Source: Amycolatopsis jejuensis (lineage in GTDB: Bacteria > Actinomycetota > Actinomycetes > Mycobacteriales > Pseudonocardiaceae). From it: DNA of 64,000 bases. Both the position numbers and the translations under genes were made by a program. Below the pieces are notes generated by a model. The model saw only the letters and a list, made by a program, of their open reading frames with translations. It was not told where the DNA came from and ran no database searches. This document shows, one piece after another, positions 54,365 to 64,000 of this stretch (position 1 is the stretch's first letter; the number at the start of each line of letters is the position of its first letter). Where the stretch lies: positions 62,001 through 126,000 of the forward strand of contig NZ_JNYZ01000010.1 of assembly GCF_000717335.1 (NCBI RefSeq), given 5' to 3'.

Positions 54365-57059
<2,695 letters not shown>

Positions 57060-57078
57060 ACCCGGAGTCTGCCGCATT

Positions 57079-57096
57079 TTCTGGAATGAATCAAGA
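57079..57096 (-). promoter_or_regulatory. FurA operator-like sequence
   Basis: On the minus strand TCTTGATTCATTCCAGAA, 20 bases before the GTG start. It resembles the AT-rich block, TTGACTGATTCCAGAA-like, upstream of mycobacterial furA as I remember it. Its placement suits autorepression of furA-katG. Confidence 0.55.
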
Positions 57097-57204
57097 ATCT
57101 GTCACCCGGTCCGGTTGTCCTCCGCCTGGCGGTCGCTTGACAGCGCGGTCGCGCTACGGTGAGTAGACCCAGGAGACGCACGACACACCCGAGGTGACGC
57201 CAGT

Positions 57205-58035
57205 ATGTCCGAGGCCGTCGAATCACCCAGCTCGCACCCCGTCGGGGTCGACACCACGCGCGCGAGCATCGCCCGGGTGTACGACGCAGCGCTGAACGGC
57301 ACGAACAACTACGAGATCGACCGCCGCGTGCTGGAGCAGGTGGCCACCGTCGCGCCCGAGGTCAACGACCTGGCGTGGGCGAACCGCAACTTCCTCATCC
57401 GCGCCTGCCGCTTCCTCGCCACCCAGGGCAAGGTCACCCAGTACCTGGATTGCGGTTCCGGCCTGCCCACGGCGGAGAACACGCACCAGGTGGTGCAGCG
57501 GATCATCCCCGAGGCCCGCGTGCTGTACGTGGACAACGACCCGGTGGTGCTCGCCCACGGCCGCGCCCTGCTCGAGGAGAACGAGAACACGCGCTTCATC
57601 GACGCGGACATCTTCAAGCCCGAGCAGGTCCTGCAGAACGAAACCGCACGCGAGTTCCTTGACTGGACCCAGCCGATCGCGTTGCTGCAGAACGGAACCC
57701 TGCACCACTATCTGGGCGACGACTACGAAGAACTGATGCAGACCTATGTGGACGCCCTGCCGTCCGGTTCGTTCGTGGTGATCGCCCACTTCATGGACCC
57801 GCAGACCCCGGAACACAGCGAAATCGCGCGCCGCATGGAAGACAAGTTCACCCACAGCCCCATGGGCAGCGGCCTCTTCCGCACCGAGGACCAGATCGCG
57901 CACATGTTCGGCAACACGGAACTGGTGGACCCAGGCCTGGTCCTCTGCGAAGACTGGTGGCCGGACGGCCCCCGCTACACCCCGTTGAACCAGGTCCAGG
58001 AATGCATCGCAGGCGGCGTAGGCCGCAAGGCCTGA
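57205..58035 (+). CDS. DUF574/SAM-dependent methyltransferase
   Basis: 276 aa. Starts VGVDTTRASIARVYDAALNGTNNYEIDRRVLE, the hallmark of the actinobacterial DUF574 methyltransferases, with SAM site YLDCGSGLPTAENTHQ and acid loop VLYVDNDPVVL. The family is much expanded in actinomycetes, often near oxidoreductase or signalling genes; targets are largely unknown. Divergent from furA, with about 145 bases between. Confidence 0.88.
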   Translation: MSEAVESPSSHPVGVDTTRASIARVYDAALNGTNNYEIDRRVLEQVATVAPEVNDLAWANRNFLIRACRFLATQGKVTQYLDCGSGLPTAENTHQVVQRIIPEARVLYVDNDPVVLAHGRALLEENENTRFIDADIFKPEQVLQNETAREFLDWTQPIALLQNGTLHHYLGDDYEELMQTYVDALPSGSFVVIAHFMDPQTPEHSEIARRMEDKFTHSPMGSGLFRTEDQIAHMFGNTELVDPGLVLCEDWWPDGPRYTPLNQVQECIAGGVGRKA

Positions 58036-58057
58036 CTCTTTTCACCAGCCGCCAGAA

Positions 58058-58112
58058 GTCCGTGAAGGGAACCATCACGGAATCAGATTCCCTCATGGTT
58101 CCCTTCACGGAC
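58058..58112. repeat. 55-bp palindromic element, copy 2
   Basis: Perfect 18-base arms (58058-58075 and 58095-58112) and a 19-base loop with the same GGAATC-A-GATTCC core as copy 1. Two substitutions against copy 1, one of which breaks pairing. Lies 23 bases after the methyltransferase stop. Confidence 0.85.
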
Positions 58113-58208
58113 CTTCACAGCCCTTCACCACCCACCCGAGCCGCACCCGTGCATCCAGCGGCCCCGGGCACCCAGACCCGGCCCTGCACCCCGATACGAA
58201 GCCGAAAC

Positions 58209-58267
58209 ACGGCCCGAGGGGGCTTGTCAAGGCATCTTTCCCGCCTTGACAAGCCCCCTCGGGCCGT
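58209..58267. terminator. Large perfect palindrome, bidirectional terminator candidate
   Basis: Two perfect 25-base arms (58209-58233 and 58243-58267) with a 9-base loop. GC-rich arms including GAGGGGGCTTGTCAAGG. It separates the convergent methyltransferase and TetR genes and would form an extremely stable hairpin in either transcript. Unrelated in sequence to the 55-bp element next to it. Confidence 0.8.
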
Positions 58268-58306
58268 AGTCACAATCCCGGCTTCGGGGTGCCCCAAACG
58301 CAACAT

Positions 58307-58987
58307 TCACAACCGACGGAAATCCAACTCCGACAACGGCGAATCCGGATTCAACACAATCCCCACCGATCGCAAAGTGTCGTCCAGAATCGACCACACC
58401 CACCGCCCCAGAAGATCGCTCAACTCCCCCCGGTCAAACCCCCCAGGCGCGTCCAGCCAGTGTGCCGTGCTGGACTCCACCAGCCCCACCAGCCCATACG
58501 CGATGGTCTCCGCCACCCGCTGATCCGCCCCGAACAACCCCAGGTAGTACTCGAACAACACCGTCAACTGCCGGGCAATAGCCGCCTTGACATCGGCAAC
58601 CACATCCCGCGGCCCGGTAACCGACTGCCGCATCAAATACTGATACAACGCCCGATGCTCGGACAACCAGCCGATATGCGCACCAATAGTCGCCTGCACC
58701 ATTTCCCGCGGCGTCCCCGAAACTCCCCACAACGGCGCGAACTGTGCCCCGATCATTTCCGCCGCCCGCAGCGCAATCGCCCGCTGAAGGTCCGCAGTGT
58801 CGGAGAAGTGCTTGTAAATGCGCGTGCGAGCAACGCCGGCCTCGTCGGCGATCTGCTCGGTGGACACCTCCGGCCCGTACCGCGCGATCGCCCGCATCCC
58901 GGCTTCCACGAACTCCCGGCGCCGGCGTTCCCGCTGCCCCGCCCACCGCGTGGCCCGGCCGTCGGGCGGAGTACCTGACGACGTCAT
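58307..58987 (-). CDS. TetR-family regulator
   Basis: 226 aa. HTH near residues 25-65 (RREFVEAGMRAIARYGPEVSTEQIADEAGVARTRIYKHFSDTADLQRAI). The C-terminal domain includes EHRALYQYLMRQSV and AYGLVGLVESSTAHWLD, a pattern seen in lipid-metabolism-type regulators of actinobacteria. An inverted repeat 23 bases upstream is its likely operator. Confidence 0.87.
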   Translation of the reverse strand: MTSSGTPPDGRATRWAGQRERRRREFVEAGMRAIARYGPEVSTEQIADEAGVARTRIYKHFSDTADLQRAIALRAAEMIGAQFAPLWGVSGTPREMVQATIGAHIGWLSEHRALYQYLMRQSVTGPRDVVADVKAAIARQLTVLFEYYLGLFGADQRVAETIAYGLVGLVESSTAHWLDAPGGFDRGELSDLLGRWVWSILDDTLRSVGIVLNPDSPLSELDFRRL

Positions 58988-59009
58988 CCGCGCGAGTGTA
59001 TCGCCGGGT

Positions 59010-59036
59010 CAGGTACCGGATACGCCGCTGTACCTG
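59010..59036. promoter_or_regulatory. Candidate TetR operator
   Basis: CAGGTAC (59010-59016) and GTACCTG (59030-59036), 13 bases apart, centre to centre 20 bases, the usual spacing of TetR-family operators. A third half-site GTACCTGAC lies inside the gene start (58971-58979) and pairs with GTCAGGTAC at 59008-59016. Confidence 0.55.
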
Positions 59037-59187
59037 TTACTTTGTGTGGTGAGGGATGACCGTGGGTACCCGGGTTGCGTCGATGTGACCCGGATCACCG
59101 GCGGGGAGTGCGTCATCGGCACGCGGGGAGCGAGTCGCGTCGGTGGAGCGAGCGTCGCCCACACGGGTGGCGTGCAGGGAGGAACGC

Positions 59188-59424
59188 ATGGACGGCGAAC
59201 AGCACCGGCCGGAACTTTCCACCGGCCACCGGGTCACCTACCTGGTCGGCAAGCACACCGGCAGGCGGCAGCTCTGCCGGCGCGGGGTGGTCACCGGCAA
59301 CCCGGTGGTGGACGAAGGCACGGCAGTCACGTGGGTCCCGGTCCAGGTCGACGGACAGGCACGGGACGCAGACCCGCAGTGGATCGCGGCCGACGCGATC
59401 ATCGACGTGGTGCGCGCACCGTGA
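59188..59424 (+). CDS. Small hypothetical protein, 78 aa
   Basis: ATG 59188 has GGAGG six bases upstream. Reads MDGEQHRPELSTGHRVTYLV..., with GNPVVDEGTAVTWVPVQVDG, a short beta-rich protein. I recognise no family. Its stop overlaps the GTG of the next small ORF, which supports both being real. The long antisense-like frames around it are not credible. Confidence 0.6.
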   Translation: MDGEQHRPELSTGHRVTYLVGKHTGRRQLCRRGVVTGNPVVDEGTAVTWVPVQVDGQARDADPQWIAADAIIDVVRAP

Positions 59425-59552
59425 CCGCCGACCAGTCCACGGCCACCCCGATTTTCGACGGGGTGGTCGCGGAGTCGGGCGTCGTGTGGACGGAGGAGGA
59501 CGTGCCGAAGAAGCCGTCCGCCGACGACCAGCGCCGGGGCCAGGGCAAGTAG
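59421..59552 (+). CDS. Small hypothetical protein, 43 aa
   Basis: GTG 59421 overlaps the previous TGA (GTGA). 43 aa, acidic then basic: FDGVVAESGVVWTEEDVPKKPSADDQRRGQGK. Too short for ordinary gene callers. Nothing recognised; support is the coupling only. Confidence 0.45.
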   Translation: MTADQSTATPIFDGVVAESGVVWTEEDVPKKPSADDQRRGQGK

Positions 59553-59618
59553 CTCGCCCCCGGTGTCACGCGCCGGTCCGGCAAGACCGGCGCGGTATTG
59601 CCATGCCCGGGTACGAAG

Positions 59619-60272
59619 TCAGCGGCGAGCCTCGTCCAGATACCGCAGCACGGCCGTCACCCGGCGGTCTGCGCGGTCGTCCGGGGGAAGGTCCAGCTTC
59701 GAGAAAATGCTGCGGATGTGTTTGTGCACCGCACCATCGGTCACGACCAGGCGTTCCGCGATCGCGCCGTTGCCGAGGCCTTCCGCCATCAGCGCGAGCA
59801 CGTCCCGTTCCCGCGGGCTGAGCCGTTCCAGTCCCGAATCCGCGCGAGTGCGGGTGAGCAGCTGGGCCACCACTTCCGGGTCGATGGCCGTACCGCCGGA
59901 CGCCACGCGGTTGAGCGCCTCCATGAACTCGGTGACCCGGCCGACGCGTTCCTTCAGCAGGTAACCGAGCCGCGCGCTGCCGCCGCCCAGCAGTTCCGTC
60001 GCGAAGGCCTGTTCCACGTACGCCGACAGCACCAGCACTGCGAGCCCCGGGCGGCGGCGCCGCGCTTCCACGGCCGCGACGATGCCCTCGTCGGTGTTCG
60101 TCGGCGGCATCCGCACGTCGACGACGGCCGTGTCCGGCTCGTATTTGTCCACCGCAGCAAGGAAATCGTCCGGGTTGTCGGTGGTGGCGACCACGTCGAG
60201 ACCCTCTGCGCGCAGCAGCAGCGCGAGTCCCTCGCGCAGCAATGGGTCGTCCTCGGCGATCACAATCCGCAT
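59619..60272 (-). CDS. NarL/LuxR-family response regulator
   Basis: 217 aa from ATG 60272. Receiver with VIAEDDPLLREGL and phospho-acceptor D52 (VVDVRMPP), lysine in LLKERV; LuxR HTH at LSPRERDVLALMAEGLGNGAIAERLVVTDGAVHKHIRSIFSKL. It overlaps the kinase end by 13 bases. The 7-2-7 palindrome in the promoter facing the CPBP gene is a candidate target. Confidence 0.92.
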   Translation of the reverse strand: MRIVIAEDDPLLREGLALLLRAEGLDVVATTDNPDDFLAAVDKYEPDTAVVDVRMPPTNTDEGIVAAVEARRRRPGLAVLVLSAYVEQAFATELLGGGSARLGYLLKERVGRVTEFMEALNRVASGGTAIDPEVVAQLLTRTRADSGLERLSPRERDVLALMAEGLGNGAIAERLVVTDGAVHKHIRSIFSKLDLPPDDRADRRVTAVLRYLDEARR

Positions 60273-61507
60273 GGCAGGCTCACAGTCAGGGTGGTCGGTC
60301 CGCCGGCGGGGCTCACCAGCGAGAAGGTTCCGTCGAGCGCTTCGACCCGGCGGCGGATCCCGCCGAGTCCCGAACCACCGGTTTCGACCGCGCCCCCGTG
60401 GCCGTCGTCGGTGATCCGGACGTGCAGCATGTCCTCGTGGCGGCGCAATACCACGTGGACACTGCGGGCACCGCTGTGCTTCGCGACATTCGTGAGCGCC
60501 TCGGCAACCACGAAATACACCGAAGCCTCCACCGAAGCGGCGTAACGGCCGGGCAGTTCCGCGTCGATCGTGCACGGCACCGGGCAGCCGGCGGCAAGTG
60601 CGGTGAGCGCGTCGGCGAGGCTCCGGTCGGCCAGCACGGGCGGCAGAATACTGCGTACCACGGCACGAAGCTCGGCAAGCGCCGCCTCGGTGGCGTCCTG
60701 TGCCCGGCCGAGGATTTCGTCGACGTCGGCCGACCCGCGGGCCGCCGCCCGCCGCGCCGCACCCACTAGTACGTTCACCGCGACCAGCCGGTTCTGCGTG
60801 CCGTCGTGCAAAGCGCGTTCGATCCGCCGCAGCTCGATGGAATGCGCGTCGAGCGCGGCGGCCCGGGTGGCGGTGAGGTGGGCGATGCGCAGGGCGACGT
60901 CGGCGTCCGAGCCCGCGGGCAGCAGCCGCCGTCCGGCCAGCGCCTGCAGCCGGGCCATCGCCGGCAGCAGCGCGACCGACAGGAAAACCCAGGCAACGCC
61001 GAGCAGCGACACCGAAAACGCGCCGACCAGGTTGTGCACCGGCCACCCGAGCGACGCCGTGGCATCATCCGGCGGCAACAGGTACCAGTAGAGCGGGAAA
61101 AGCCCGTCCCGCACGGTGTTGAGCACCATCGTCAGCGCGACGAACCCGAGCGTGAAACTCGCCGGACCGTGCACCAGCACCCACAGCAGCTCACGCTGGG
61201 TCGCGCGGTCGCGCAGCGCGGCCCCCAGCCGGGCCGGGCCGGGGCCGGGGCTGATCACGTCCGGTTTCCAGGCGGTGAGCCGGATCCGCTCGCGGTCGGC
61301 GACCGCGTGCACGAAGCTCAGCATCGGCCGCGCGAGCACGAGCCCAACGCCGACGAGACACAGCACCGCGACCACGCACACGCCGACCAGCGCCACCAGC
61401 GCCAGCACCGCGGTGCCGATCCCGCCGACGAGGTGTTCCAGCGCGTCGAGGGCGGCCCTGGCCCGCGCCGTCCAGGGTCGCGGCCGCGGTTCACCGTCGG
61501 CTGACAT
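60260..61507 (-). CDS. Sensor histidine kinase (HisKA_3, multi-pass)
   Basis: 415 aa from ATG 61507 (GGGAGG five bases upstream; ATG 61519 is an alternative). Several membrane helices in the N-terminal 190 residues (GIGTAVLALVALVGVCVVAVLCLVGVGLV; later ASFTLGFVALTMVL and LVGAFSVSLLGVAWVFLSVALL) with the large loop of the actinobacterial sensor class, then phosphotransfer His in ELRRIERALHDGTQNRL, and HATPase with NVAKHS and DDGHGG. Likely a cell-envelope stress sensor. Confidence 0.9.
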   Translation of the reverse strand: MSADGEPRPRPWTARARAALDALEHLVGGIGTAVLALVALVGVCVVAVLCLVGVGLVLARPMLSFVHAVADRERIRLTAWKPDVISPGPGPARLGAALRDRATQRELLWVLVHGPASFTLGFVALTMVLNTVRDGLFPLYWYLLPPDDATASLGWPVHNLVGAFSVSLLGVAWVFLSVALLPAMARLQALAGRRLLPAGSDADVALRIAHLTATRAAALDAHSIELRRIERALHDGTQNRLVAVNVLVGAARRAAARGSADVDEILGRAQDATEAALAELRAVVRSILPPVLADRSLADALTALAAGCPVPCTIDAELPGRYAASVEASVYFVVAEALTNVAKHSGARSVHVVLRRHEDMLHVRITDDGHGGAVETGGSGLGGIRRRVEALDGTFSLVSPAGGPTTLTVSLPCGL

Positions 61508-61572
61508 GGCACCTCCCATGCCGCGGAACCCTAGCCGAGGGGACGCCCGCGCCGACATCGCACAGCGCGAAA

Positions 61573-61588
61573 GTACAGCCTGCTGTAC
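61573..61588. promoter_or_regulatory. 7-2-7 palindrome, candidate response-regulator site
   Basis: GTACAGC-CT-GCTGTAC, perfect arms, in the 140-base divergent gap between the sensor kinase and the small membrane protein. NarL/LiaR-type regulators bind inverted 7-mers of this sort. The cognate regulator two genes away is the natural candidate. Confidence 0.55.
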
Positions 61589-61647
61589 CTCTAATTCTCC
61601 CGCGCACGGGATCGGCGCGGGGCCTGCGGATTCGTAGCGTTAGCGGC

Positions 61648-61848
61648 ATGACGAAACCGACTCCGCAACAGCCCGCCACCGAACCGAGCAACACCCGCCC
61701 ACTGCTGTGGGGCGTGCTGGTCCTGAGCGCCGGCGGCAACGCCGTCACCTCGGCACTCGGCCTGAACGTCGCCGTCAGCATCGTCTTCGGCGTGGTCACC
61801 CTCGCCGCCGGCATCGCACTCATCGCCAACTACCGCAAGCACCGCTGA
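61648..61848 (+). CDS. Small two-helix membrane protein
   Basis: 66 aa: polar Pro/Thr start, then LLWGVLVLSAGGNAVTSAL and VAVSIVFGVVTLAAGIALIANY, two membrane helices with a basic C-terminus. No family recognised. Divergent from a two-component system and followed by a CPBP protease, as for bacteriocin-immunity or envelope-stress target genes. Confidence 0.7.
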   Translation: MTKPTPQQPATEPSNTRPLLWGVLVLSAGGNAVTSALGLNVAVSIVFGVVTLAAGIALIANYRKHR

Positions 61849-61915
61849 CCCGCTGTCCACAACGGACCCCCCAATGACCGTGCGGACCTTCGACACCACG
61901 ACCAGGAAGACAGCC

Positions 61916-62800
61916 ATGACGACCACTCCCTCGCTCCGCGCTTTCATCGGCCGGCGTCCGATCTCGAGCTTCTTCACCCTCGCAATCACGCTGAGCTGGC
62001 TCGCGTGGCTGCCCTACGTGCTCTCCGACAACGGCCTCGGCATCCTCCATTTCTCCTTCCCGAAGGTGCTCGGCACGTCCCAGATCCTCGGCATGCTGCC
62101 GGGTGCCTACCTCGGCCCGCTCGTCGCCGCCTTCGTGGTCACCGCGCTCGGCGAGGGCAGGCCGGGCCTGCGCCGCTGGGCCAGCCGGCTCCTGCGCTGG
62201 CGCGTGAACTGGCGCTGGTACGCGGTCGCGCTGCTCGCCATGCCGGTCATCGTGACGGTGGCGACCGTGCCCTTCGCGGGTACCTTCCAGGCCCCGGCCG
62301 TCTCGCTGATCATCGCCTGGGCGGTGGGTCTCGTCCTGCAGGTGATCACCACCGGTCTCGCCGAGGAGCCGGGCTGGCGTGACTTCGCGCTCCCCCACCT
62401 GCAGCCGAAGTACGGCGCACTGCGCGGCACCATGATCCTCGGCCCGATCTGGGGCATCTGGCACCTGCCGCTCTTCCTCACCGAATGGGGGCACTGGCCG
62501 AACACCTCCGTGGTGGCCGTCCTCGAGTTCATCGGCACCGCAATCGCCATCAGCTTCGTGATGACCTGGGTGTTCAACCGCAGCGGCGAAAGCCTCCCGA
62601 TCGCGCTCCTGCTGCACGCCGGGATCAACAACTACATGTCCATCGCCTGGTCGGAGCTCTTCCCCGGCGTCGACCCGCGCCTCGGCGAGCACGTGCTGTT
62701 CATCGGCTTCGTGGTGGCGGCGGTGGCCGTGGTCATCGGGACCAAGGGGCGGCTCGGGTACCGCGGCCGTACGCCGGAGCCGGCGCTCGCGAGGGCCTGA
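61916..62800 (+). CDS. CPBP-family intramembrane metalloprotease
   Basis: 294 aa from ATG 61916 (AGGAAG eight bases upstream; ATG 61874 lacks a site). About eight helices. The CPBP/CAAX-protease motifs are intact: AEEPGWRDFALP (EE...R), GIWHLPLF (His), and HAGINNYM (His/Asn). Rce1-like glutamic intramembrane proteases; in bacteria they act in envelope stress, peptide maturation and immunity. Follows the small membrane protein by 67 bases and is likely controlled by the divergent two-component system. Confidence 0.9.
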   Translation: MTTTPSLRAFIGRRPISSFFTLAITLSWLAWLPYVLSDNGLGILHFSFPKVLGTSQILGMLPGAYLGPLVAAFVVTALGEGRPGLRRWASRLLRWRVNWRWYAVALLAMPVIVTVATVPFAGTFQAPAVSLIIAWAVGLVLQVITTGLAEEPGWRDFALPHLQPKYGALRGTMILGPIWGIWHLPLFLTEWGHWPNTSVVAVLEFIGTAIAISFVMTWVFNRSGESLPIALLLHAGINNYMSIAWSELFPGVDPRLGEHVLFIGFVVAAVAVVIGTKGRLGYRGRTPEPALARA

Positions 62801-62857
62801 TCAGCCGGAAAGCCGTGGCGGACCGTCGGGGGCGCCACGGCTTTCTCCTTGCCCTGC

Positions 62858-63652
62858 TCAGTAATGAATAGCACCGGGGACGCCACCGCCCACCGCGATG
62901 GCGTCCCCGTTGATCGCGGCACTGCGCGGGGAAGCCAGGAACGCGATGACGTCGGCGACCTCGGCCGCCGTGACCAGGCGGCCGATGCTCACCCCGGCGA
63001 CGATTCCGCGTTCCACCTCGGCCACCGGAATCCCGCGGTCCTGCGCCATCGCGGCGAACTTCTCCGGCGTCCGCTCGGTGACGGTCTGCCCCGGATGCAC
63101 GACGGTGACGGTGATCCCGTCAGGACCCAGCTCGTCGGCGAGATTCTTCGTCATCGCGGCGACGGCGACGTTCCGGATCGAGCCGAAGGTGGACCCGGAC
63201 AGCCGCGCGTTGAGCCCGCTGACGTTCACGATCCGGCCCCAGCCGCGGTCCCGCATCCCCGGCGCGAGCGCCCGCGCACAACGCAGGTACCCGAGCACTT
63301 TCGTCTCGATCTCGGTGCGCAAGTCTTCGTCCCGCAGGTCCTGTAGCGGCGTCCGTACCCCGCTCGACGACGGGGCCGCGCAGTTGACGAGCACGTCGGC
63401 CGCGCCGAATTCCGTGGCGACCCGCTGCGCCATCGCCGTGACGGCCGCGTTGTCCGTGGTGTCAGTGGGAATCGTGACGACCTTCGTCCCGTACCGGCCG
63501 ACGCGTTCTGCCGCCGTGGCAAGGCTTTCCGCGTCCCGGGCGACGAGCGCAACGTCGGCGCCTTCGGCCGCGAGCACGTCGGCCACCGCCAGCCCGATGC
63601 CCCGGCTCGCCCCGGTGACCACTGCGCATTTGCCCTGAAGACCGAGGTCCAC
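62858..63652 (-). CDS. SDR-family oxidoreductase
   Basis: 264 aa from GTG 63652. TGASRGIG cofactor motif (13-20), NCAAP, catalytic Ser of VNVSGLN, but in the usual Y-x-x-x-K place it reads FGSIRNVAVAAMTKN, so the catalytic Tyr and Lys are not in the normal positions. It may be a divergent SDR with a changed or lost redox function. It lies 18 bases downstream of the LysR regulator on the same strand. Confidence 0.85.
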   Translation of the reverse strand: MDLGLQGKCAVVTGASRGIGLAVADVLAAEGADVALVARDAESLATAAERVGRYGTKVVTIPTDTTDNAAVTAMAQRVATEFGAADVLVNCAAPSSSGVRTPLQDLRDEDLRTEIETKVLGYLRCARALAPGMRDRGWGRIVNVSGLNARLSGSTFGSIRNVAVAAMTKNLADELGPDGITVTVVHPGQTVTERTPEKFAAMAQDRGIPVAEVERGIVAGVSIGRLVTAAEVADVIAFLASPRSAAINGDAIAVGGGVPGAIHY

Positions 63653-63670
63653 GTGTGCTTCCCTTCCCGA

Positions 63671-64000
63671 TCAGCGACGACGGCGCGGCTTGCCGGGCTT
63701 CGGCGCCGGACGGCGGGCCCTTCCTGGTTTTGCCGTCGGTTTCACCTGCGGTTTTACGCCTTTCGCCCGCGCCTCCTGCTGCCCGCGGGTGCTGTTCACC
63801 GTGCGGCCACGGACGATCCCGATCAACTGCTCCACCAGCGCCGTGGTCTGGTCCTCCTGCCACGACAACGCCACCTGCGACTGCGGCGCATCGACGACCG
63901 GGCGATACGTCAGGTCACGCCGATGATGCAACCGCGCCAGCGACTGCGGTACCACGAGCAGGCCGACCCCCGCGGCCACCAGCTCGATGGCGTCCCCGGT
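63671..64000 (-). CDS. LysR-family regulator, C-terminal part (cut by right edge)
   Basis: 109 codons are in view and the frame is open at the right edge. It reads as the end of a LysR substrate-binding domain (VAAGVGLLVVPQSLARLHHRRDLTYRPV...) followed by a basic, Pro/Lys/Arg-rich tail of about 40 residues (KPQVKPTAKPGRARRPAPKPGKPRRRR), which is longer than usual. Likely regulates the SDR gene downstream or a gene beyond the window. Confidence 0.8.
   Translation of the reverse strand, partial: TGDAIELVAAGVGLLVVPQSLARLHHRRDLTYRPVVDAPQSQVALSWQEDQTTALVEQLIGIVRGRTVNSTRGQQEARAKGVKPQVKPTAKPGRARRPAPKPGKPRRRR

Overview
The window is high-GC actinobacterial DNA. GC-rich third positions, many ATGA/GTGA stop-start overlaps, PucR/IclR/TetR/DUF574-type genes, a furA-katG pair and an MptB-like mannosyltransferase all point to a mycolic-acid-lineage or Pseudonocardiaceae organism, probably Amycolatopsis-like (inference). 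I saw no rRNA, tRNA, CRISPR array, insertion sequence or phage gene.

1-12.8 kb (minus strand): a metallophore operon running off the left edge. Transcription order is type II thioesterase, salicylate synthase, thiazolinyl imine reductase (Irp3/PchG type), VOC protein, an Opp/Dpp-type importer (lipoprotein, two permeases, one double ATPase), then a Cy-A(MT)-T NRPS whose adenylation pocket reads as cysteine-specific. The product should be a salicylate/thiazoline chelator. The promoter holds an IdeR/DmdR-like iron box and a 7-1-7 Fur/Zur-like box, so iron and zinc control are both possible.

13-16.2 kb: a NarL-type two-component pair and a GT-C polyprenol mannosyltransferase.

16.3-27.2 kb (minus): a long, tightly coupled catabolic operon (LLM oxidoreductase, SnoaL-like, alpha/beta hydrolase, DUF1028, a repetitive 149-aa protein, M20 amidohydrolase, DUF917, hydantoinase-A-like) ending in two PucR regulators. 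Four places in it carry in-frame tandem repeat expansions or duplicated gene ends, which is very unusual.

27.3-41.4 kb: DUF6338 protein; a dicarboxylate/aromatic acid operon (DctA, carboxymuconolactone decarboxylase-like, SDR, a LigI-like amidohydrolase split by a frameshift) with an IclR regulator; a secreted TAP-like peptidase; an LLM oxidoreductase; and a 994-aa AAA regulator followed by a cupin-like protein, a small protein and an amidase.

41.6-52.8 kb: a sulfatase/nucleosidase island. Two sulfatases, a GntR regulator, an NMT1/SsuA-type ABC importer, a nucleoside hydrolase, a PfkB sugar kinase and a third sulfatase. The two outward promoters share a 14-bp motif (13/14 identical). It looks like an uptake-and-dismantling pathway for a sulfated nucleoside or sulfated glycoside.

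52.8-64 kb: a DUF4232 lipoprotein, TetR regulator, katG and furA, DUF574 methyltransferase, two copies of a palindromic repeat, a large perfect palindrome, a second TetR, two tiny coupled ORFs, a second two-component system divergent from a small membrane protein and a CPBP protease, an SDR, and a LysR regulator cut by the right edge.
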